From Bacillus sp. SJS (GTDB lineage Bacteria; Bacillota; Bacilli; Bacillales; Bacillaceae), in contig NZ_JAQV02000005.1 in NCBI RefSeq assembly GCF_000732485.2, positions 1-64,000 on the forward strand: a DNA stretch of 64,000 nt. Reading direction: 5' to 3'. Both the position numbers and the translations under genes were made by a program. Shown here piece by piece: positions 60,101 to 64,000 of the stretch. The notes under the pieces were generated by a model. It was not told where the DNA came from. It saw only the letters and a program-made list of their open reading frames with translations, and ran no database searches. Each line of letters begins with the position of its first letter. Positions within the stretch are counted from its first letter, which is position 1.

Positions 60101-60212
60101 CAAAAAAGAGGCCGATCCCTCACACGGAAGATGTACGGCAATCCCCTATCTAAAAGATATCGGAGATGCAGCAATCTGTCACGCTGTAAAGGAACCAGCC
60201 TCTTTAATTTTA
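60101..60212 (-). terminator. Long structured terminator after rplT
   Basis: Minus strand AAAGAGGC at the start pairs with GCCTCTTTTTT about 95 nt later. The next bases, GGTTCC and GGGATC, extend the stem with mispairs. Inside is a second hairpin ATC-CC-TATC/GATA-GG-GAT. A terminator loop this large is unusual; an independent structured RNA is possible. Confidence 0.55.
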
Positions 60213-60215
60213 AAC

Positions 60216-60587
<372 letters not shown>

Positions 60588-60615
60588 CTAGTTTTGTTTC
60601 CGATCTATTTTGAAA

Positions 60616-60816
60616 TTATTTAATGTTATCAAGCATGTGGCGAATACGTTTGAAATCGCCTTTGCTAACCAATGAACCTTTGCGAAGCTTACGTTTCGCT
60701 TTAGTGGATTTGTTAGCGAACAAGTGACTTGTGTAAGCGTGTGAACGTTTAAGTTTACCAGATCCAGTCTTTTTGAAACGTTTAGCAGAGCCGCGATGAG
60801 TTTTCATTTTAGGCAT
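60616..60816 (-). CDS. rpmI: Ribosomal protein L35
   Basis: 66 residues, basic: [20 protein letters not shown] is the family signature. Lies between infC and rplT with a GGAGG site before the ATG. Confidence 0.99.
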   Translation of the reverse strand: MPKMKTHRGSAKRFKKTGSGKLKRSHAYTSHLFANKSTKAKRKLRKGSLVSKGDFKRIRHMLDNIK

Positions 60817-60837
60817 AGGGGTTTCCTCCTCGTGTGA

Positions 60838-61353
60838 TTACTTTTCGAATTTCGGTGCTAATACCAAGAACATGCTGCGTCCATCCATCCTAGGTGAAGA
60901 CTCGATAGTTGCCACGTCAGCACAAGCTTCAGAGAAACGATCCAGAACGCGCTGGCCGATTTCTTTATGAGTAATAGCACGTCCTTTAAAGCGGATTGAA
61001 GCTTTAACTTTATCGCCTTTTTCAAGGAACTTGCGTGCATTTTTAAGTTTCGTATTAAAATCATGCTCGTCAATAGTCGGGCTGAAGCGAACTTCTTTAA
61101 TACTGATGATTTTTTGGTTTTTGCGTGCTTCTTTATCTTTCTTCTGCTGCTCGAAGCGGAATTTACCGTAATCCATGATCCGGCATACAGGCGGTTTAGC
61201 TCCTGCAGCAACCATTACTAGATCCAGGTTTGCGCGTGTTGCAATTTCAAGCGCTTCCTGACGTGATTTAATTCCAAGCTGGTCACCATTTTGTCCGATT
61301 AGACGCACTTCACGAGCACGAATGCCATCGTTTACCAACATGTCTTTGCTAAT
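60838..61353 (-). CDS. infC: Translation initiation factor IF-3 (ATT start)
   Basis: Keeps 30S subunits free and checks start-codon pairing. I start at an ATT codon: GGAGGTGG lies 6 nt upstream of it and the protein reads [10 protein letters not shown] (171 residues). The first ATG, four codons on, would be 18 nt from that site. A non-canonical AUU start for infC is established in enterobacteria and Geobacillus and makes IF-3 autoregulatory. Domains: IF3-N with [14 protein letters not shown], a linker of lysines, and IF3-C with [17 protein letters not shown]. Confidence 0.93.
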   Translation of the reverse strand: MSKDMLVNDGIRAREVRLIGQNGDQLGIKSRQEALEIATRANLDLVMVAAGAKPPVCRIMDYGKFRFEQQKKDKEARKNQKIISIKEVRFSPTIDEHDFNTKLKNARKFLEKGDKVKASIRFKGRAITHKEIGQRVLDRFSEACADVATIESSPRMDGRSMFLVLAPKFEK

Positions 61354-61453
61354 AGTTAGCCACCTCCATGGTTTATTACTGAATAGTGTTTGGCTACAGC
61401 AAAAGTTCAGCTGTCAACCATCCTGAGCGTTTCTTTGCGATTTTTAAGCATAT

Positions 61454-61580
61454 AAAAAGTGCGGGCGCATGACACACCCACACTACGAATTCAAATAACC
61501 AAGTTTTGATCTCGTCATACCTGCTAACTGCAAATTGCGTCAATCAGGTGAGAAGCGGGTGCTTCTGCTTTTTCATCAAA
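61454..61580 (-). promoter_or_regulatory. L20 leader with attenuator upstream of infC
   Basis: The minus strand leader contains AAGCAGAAGCACCCGCTTCT, the GCAGTTAGCAGGTATGACG segment resembling the L20 site of 23S rRNA, and a terminator AGTGTGGGTG/CGCCCGCACT followed by TTTT (61454-61485). The order matches the Firmicutes L20 leader. Bound L20 should stabilise the terminator and lower expression of infC-rpmI-rplT. Confidence 0.88.
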
Positions 61581-61603
61581 CAACTATTCAATTAACCTAA
61601 AAC

Positions 61604-61632
61604 ATCATACCATCTGTGTTATAGGAAGTCAA
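61604..61632 (-). promoter_or_regulatory. SigA promoter of infC-rpmI-rplT
   Basis: Minus strand TTGACT, 17 nt, TATGAT. The start of transcription lies about 20 nt before the L20 leader. No convincing thrS terminator was found in 61640-61817; a hairpin CAAGAGA/TCTCTTG near 61712-61742 has a poor T-run. Confidence 0.75.
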
Positions 61633-61817
61633 GCGACATTACTGAATCACTGTTTTTGATTGTAGCAGACGTGTCCAGAGTTTGCAATAGATTTTTTTCA
61701 CTGCCTGTTTCAGCAACAAGAGAAAGGATGGTCCTCTCTTGGAGCCGCTCGCACCGCAGACACTGCACTTTGCTTTGTGAAAGCGCCGGTGCAACCCGCC
61801 TGAATGATCCTGTATAA

Positions 61818-63749
61818 TTACCTGTTAACTTCTTTAGAAATCATTTCAGCAAACTGTGCGTAAGGGATCGTTTCTGATTTCTGCTCTCCGTATTTACGGA
61901 CATTCACTGCCCCTTCTGCTGCTTCATTGTCTCCAAGGACAAGCATGTAAGGAATTTTTTGAATTTGTGCTTCACGGATTTTATAGCCCATTTTTTCATC
62001 GCGTGTATCAAGTTCTGTGCGAAGACCGAGTGCCTGCAGCTGCTCCTGTACCTTTTTCGCATAATCTAAATGCACAGTCGGTGATACAGGGAGAATTTGC
62101 ACTTGAACAGGTGCGAGCCAAGTCGGGAAGGCACCTTTGTATTCTTCAATCAGGAAGGCAACAAAACGTTCCATTGTGGATACGACTCCGCGGTGGATCA
62201 CAACCGGGCGGTGCTGCTTGCCGTCTTCCCCTACATAGTTCAGGTCAAACCGTTCAGGCAGGAGGAAGTCAAGCTGGACAGTTGAGAGAGTCTCATCCTT
62301 GCCAAGAGCTGTTCTTACCTGCACATCGAGCTTCGGACCGTAGAAGGCCGCTTCTCCTTCAGCTTCAAAGTAATCATGTCCAAGATCATCCATCGCTTCT
62401 TTAAGCATGCTTTGCGCTTTTTCCCACATCGCATCGTCATCAAAGTACTTCTCTTTATCCTCCGGATCTCTGTAAGAAAGGCGGAAAGAATAATTTTCAA
62501 GACCGAAATCTTTATAGACTTCTTCCACAAGACGGACAACACGGATGAACTCTTCCTTGATCTGGTCCGGACGAACGAAGATATGAGCATCGTTCAATGT
62601 CATTCCTCTAACACGCTGAAGGCCTGACAGAGCTCCTGACATTTCATAGCGGTGCATCGTTCCAAGCTCTGCAATCCGGATCGGAAGTTCACGGTAGCTG
62701 TGAATATCATGCTTATAAATCATCATGTGATGCGGGCAGTTCATCGGACGAAGAACCAGATCCTCATTATCCATGCTCATCACAGGGAACATATCGTCCT
62801 GATAGTGATCCCAGTGACCGGAAGTTTTATATAAATCTACGCTTCCCATTACTGGTGTGTAAACGTGATCGTAGCCTAAGCGGACTTCTTTATCGACAAT
62901 ATAACGTTCAATGATCCGGCGGATTGTTGCACCTTTTGGAAGCCACATTGGCAGACCCTGGCCGACTTTTTGAGAATTTGTAAACAAGCTCAATTCCTTG
63001 CCAAGTTTACGGTGATCGCGCTCTTTTGCTTCCTCAAGAATTCGCATGTGTTCTTCCAGATCTGCTTTCTTGAAGAAGGCTGTTCCATAGATGCGCTGCA
63101 GCATTTTATTGTTGCTGTCGCCTCTCCAGTAAGCTCCCGCTACGCTCAAAAGCTTAAATTCCTTAAGTTTTCCAGTGGATGGCACATGGACACCGCGGCA
63201 TAGGTCAAAAAATTCACCCTGCTCATAAATGGTCACTGTTTCATCCGCCGGAATCGCTTCAAGCAGCTCAAGCTTCAGTTCATCGCCGATTTCTTCAAAA
63301 CGTTTTTGCGCTTCGTTTCTTGAAACCTCTTTACGGACAATCTCAATATTTTCATTAATGATTTTTTGCATTTCTTTTTCAATTTTAGGAAGATCTTCTG
63401 ATGAAATGGACTCTTCCATGTCGATATCATAGTAAAATCCGTTTTCAATAACCGGACCTACGCCAAGCTTCACTTCTCCATATAGTCTCTTGATTGCTTG
63501 AGCAAGCAAGTGGGCCGAGCTGTGGCGCAGAATTCCAAGTGCATCAGGCGAGTCCTGAGTGACGATTTCAATCGTCCCGTTCTCCTGTATAGGTGTACGC
63601 AGATCAATAAGAGTCCCGTCAAGCTTTCCTGCTAAGGACTTCTTTTTAAGACCCGGGCTGATGGATGCCGCTATGTCTTCGGTTGTCGTACCTTTCACAA
63701 ACTCCTTCACTGCTCCGTCTGGAAATGTAATGTGTATTGCTTCAGACAT
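61818..63749 (-). CDS. thrS: Threonyl-tRNA synthetase
   Basis: Class II synthetase, 643 residues as in B. subtilis. Start at MSEAIHITF after AGGAG; the frame stays open upstream through the T-box. Domains: TGS (1-62), editing domain with [12 protein letters not shown] (about 73-84) and the C-terminal part of that domain, catalytic core with [11 protein letters not shown] and [13 protein letters not shown] (zinc ligands Cys and His), and the anticodon-binding domain from about 540. It is the threonine-tRNA synthetase regulated by a T-box upstream. Confidence 0.98.
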   Translation of the reverse strand: MSEAIHITFPDGAVKEFVKGTTTEDIAASISPGLKKKSLAGKLDGTLIDLRTPIQENGTIEIVTQDSPDALGILRHSSAHLLAQAIKRLYGEVKLGVGPVIENGFYYDIDMEESISSEDLPKIEKEMQKIINENIEIVRKEVSRNEAQKRFEEIGDELKLELLEAIPADETVTIYEQGEFFDLCRGVHVPSTGKLKEFKLLSVAGAYWRGDSNNKMLQRIYGTAFFKKADLEEHMRILEEAKERDHRKLGKELSLFTNSQKVGQGLPMWLPKGATIRRIIERYIVDKEVRLGYDHVYTPVMGSVDLYKTSGHWDHYQDDMFPVMSMDNEDLVLRPMNCPHHMMIYKHDIHSYRELPIRIAELGTMHRYEMSGALSGLQRVRGMTLNDAHIFVRPDQIKEEFIRVVRLVEEVYKDFGLENYSFRLSYRDPEDKEKYFDDDAMWEKAQSMLKEAMDDLGHDYFEAEGEAAFYGPKLDVQVRTALGKDETLSTVQLDFLLPERFDLNYVGEDGKQHRPVVIHRGVVSTMERFVAFLIEEYKGAFPTWLAPVQVQILPVSPTVHLDYAKKVQEQLQALGLRTELDTRDEKMGYKIREAQIQKIPYMLVLGDNEAAEGAVNVRKYGEQKSETIPYAQFAEMISKEVNR

Positions 63750-63776
63750 CCTGATCACTCCTTTTGTTTTTGGAAA

Positions 63777-64000
63777 AATAAAAAACCCGCCCCTGTAAAA
63801 GGGACGAGTTATGTATACAGAATTATACAAAGCTTCATCGTGGTTCCACCCTAGTTCCCGGCAAGATTTAAATAAACCTATGCTCGGCTCTAACATCTGT
63901 AACGGGAAAGCCCGTCAGTCATTAGTGAGGACGCACCTGTTCACGACTGAAGTTCAGAGGGGGTAAGGTGTGCCTTGCCGGTTAAAAAGGTTTCAGCCAG
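63777..64000 (-). promoter_or_regulatory. T-box riboswitch (threonine) of thrS, cut by the window end
   Basis: The T-box GGGTGGAACCACG is at 63839-63851 on the minus strand, followed by the terminator ACTCGTCCC/GGGGCGGGT with six T (63777-63812). Near the window edge GAA-ACC suggests the specifier ACC (Thr) at 63989-63991. The start of stem I and the promoter lie outside the window. Confidence 0.85.

Noticed and set aside
61856-62404. 182-codon plus-strand frame inside thrS
   Set aside because: Antisense shadow of a well-conserved gene; no start signal and atypical composition ([15 protein letters not shown]).
63750-63896. N-terminal extension of ThrS
   Set aside because: Same situation: the frame is open across the T-box terminator; the true start has AGGAG and the standard TGS-domain beginning.

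Overview
The window is chromosomal DNA of a spore-forming Bacillaceae species (Bacillus sensu lato). The evidence is the gene content and order. From ysxC to thrS it is almost the B. subtilis segment ysxC-lonA-lonB-clpX-tig-ysoA-leuDCBA-ilvCHB-(ysnBA)-rph-gerM-racE-ysmB-gerE-sdhBAC-yslB-lysC-uvrC-trxA-etfAB-fadB-fadR-lcfA-yshE-mutS2-polX-yshB-zapA-rnhC-pheTS-ysgA-sspI-ysdCBA-rplT-rpmI-infC-thrS, here displayed in reverse, so nearly every gene lies on the minus strand. Sporulation and germination genes (lonB, gerM, gerE, sspI) confirm an endospore former.

Layout. 1-9.5 kb: GTPase and protein quality control (ysxC, lonA, lonB, clpX, tig, ysoA). 9.5-19 kb: branched-chain amino acid block ilvB-ilvH-ilvC-leuA-leuB-leuC-leuD behind a leucine T-box, with ilvE directly upstream of the T-box. 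19.67-25.1 kb: an AT-rich element integrated in the 3' half of a tRNA-Arg(TCT) gene. 25.3-30.1 kb: ysnB, ysnA, rph, gerM, racE, ysmB, gerE. 30.4-33.8 kb: succinate dehydrogenase. 34.1-38 kb: yslB, lysC with its lysine riboswitch, uvrC. 38.05-38.55 kb: a higher-order tandem repeat. 38.7-44.6 kb: trxA and the fatty-acid oxidation genes with a FadR operator. 44.7-52.4 kb: a DinB-like gene, a 27-codon membrane peptide gene, and the zapA-yshB-polX-mutS2-yshE operon with divergent rnhC. 52.5-56.3 kb: pheST behind a phenylalanine T-box. 56.3-60.1 kb: ysgA, sspI, ysdC, a dUTPase gene, ysdB, ysdA. 60.2-64 kb: infC-rpmI-rplT behind an L20 leader, then thrS with a T-box that runs off the window.

The accessory region is the tRNA-Arg element. 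It is bounded by a 45-bp direct repeat (19674-19718 and 25055-25099). Just inside each end is a copy of a 15-bp inverted repeat, 58 and 56 bp from the att sites. It holds a tyrosine recombinase that lacks its C-terminal catalytic box, a serine recombinase with a possible res site, and a 525-residue DUF262-HNH protein resembling GmrSD-type (type IV) restriction enzymes. It also holds two small unassigned genes and two decayed genes: a serine recombinase and the 3' end of a groEL. The best reading is a degenerate, probably immobile island whose intact cargo is a candidate single-gene anti-phage nuclease.

RNA-level control is dense: three T-boxes (Leu, Phe, Thr), a lysine riboswitch and an L20 leader. 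I also see good matches to SigF (lonB), SigK (gerE), SigW (ysdB) and several SigA promoters. A dispersed intergenic repeat family with long and short forms occurs six times.
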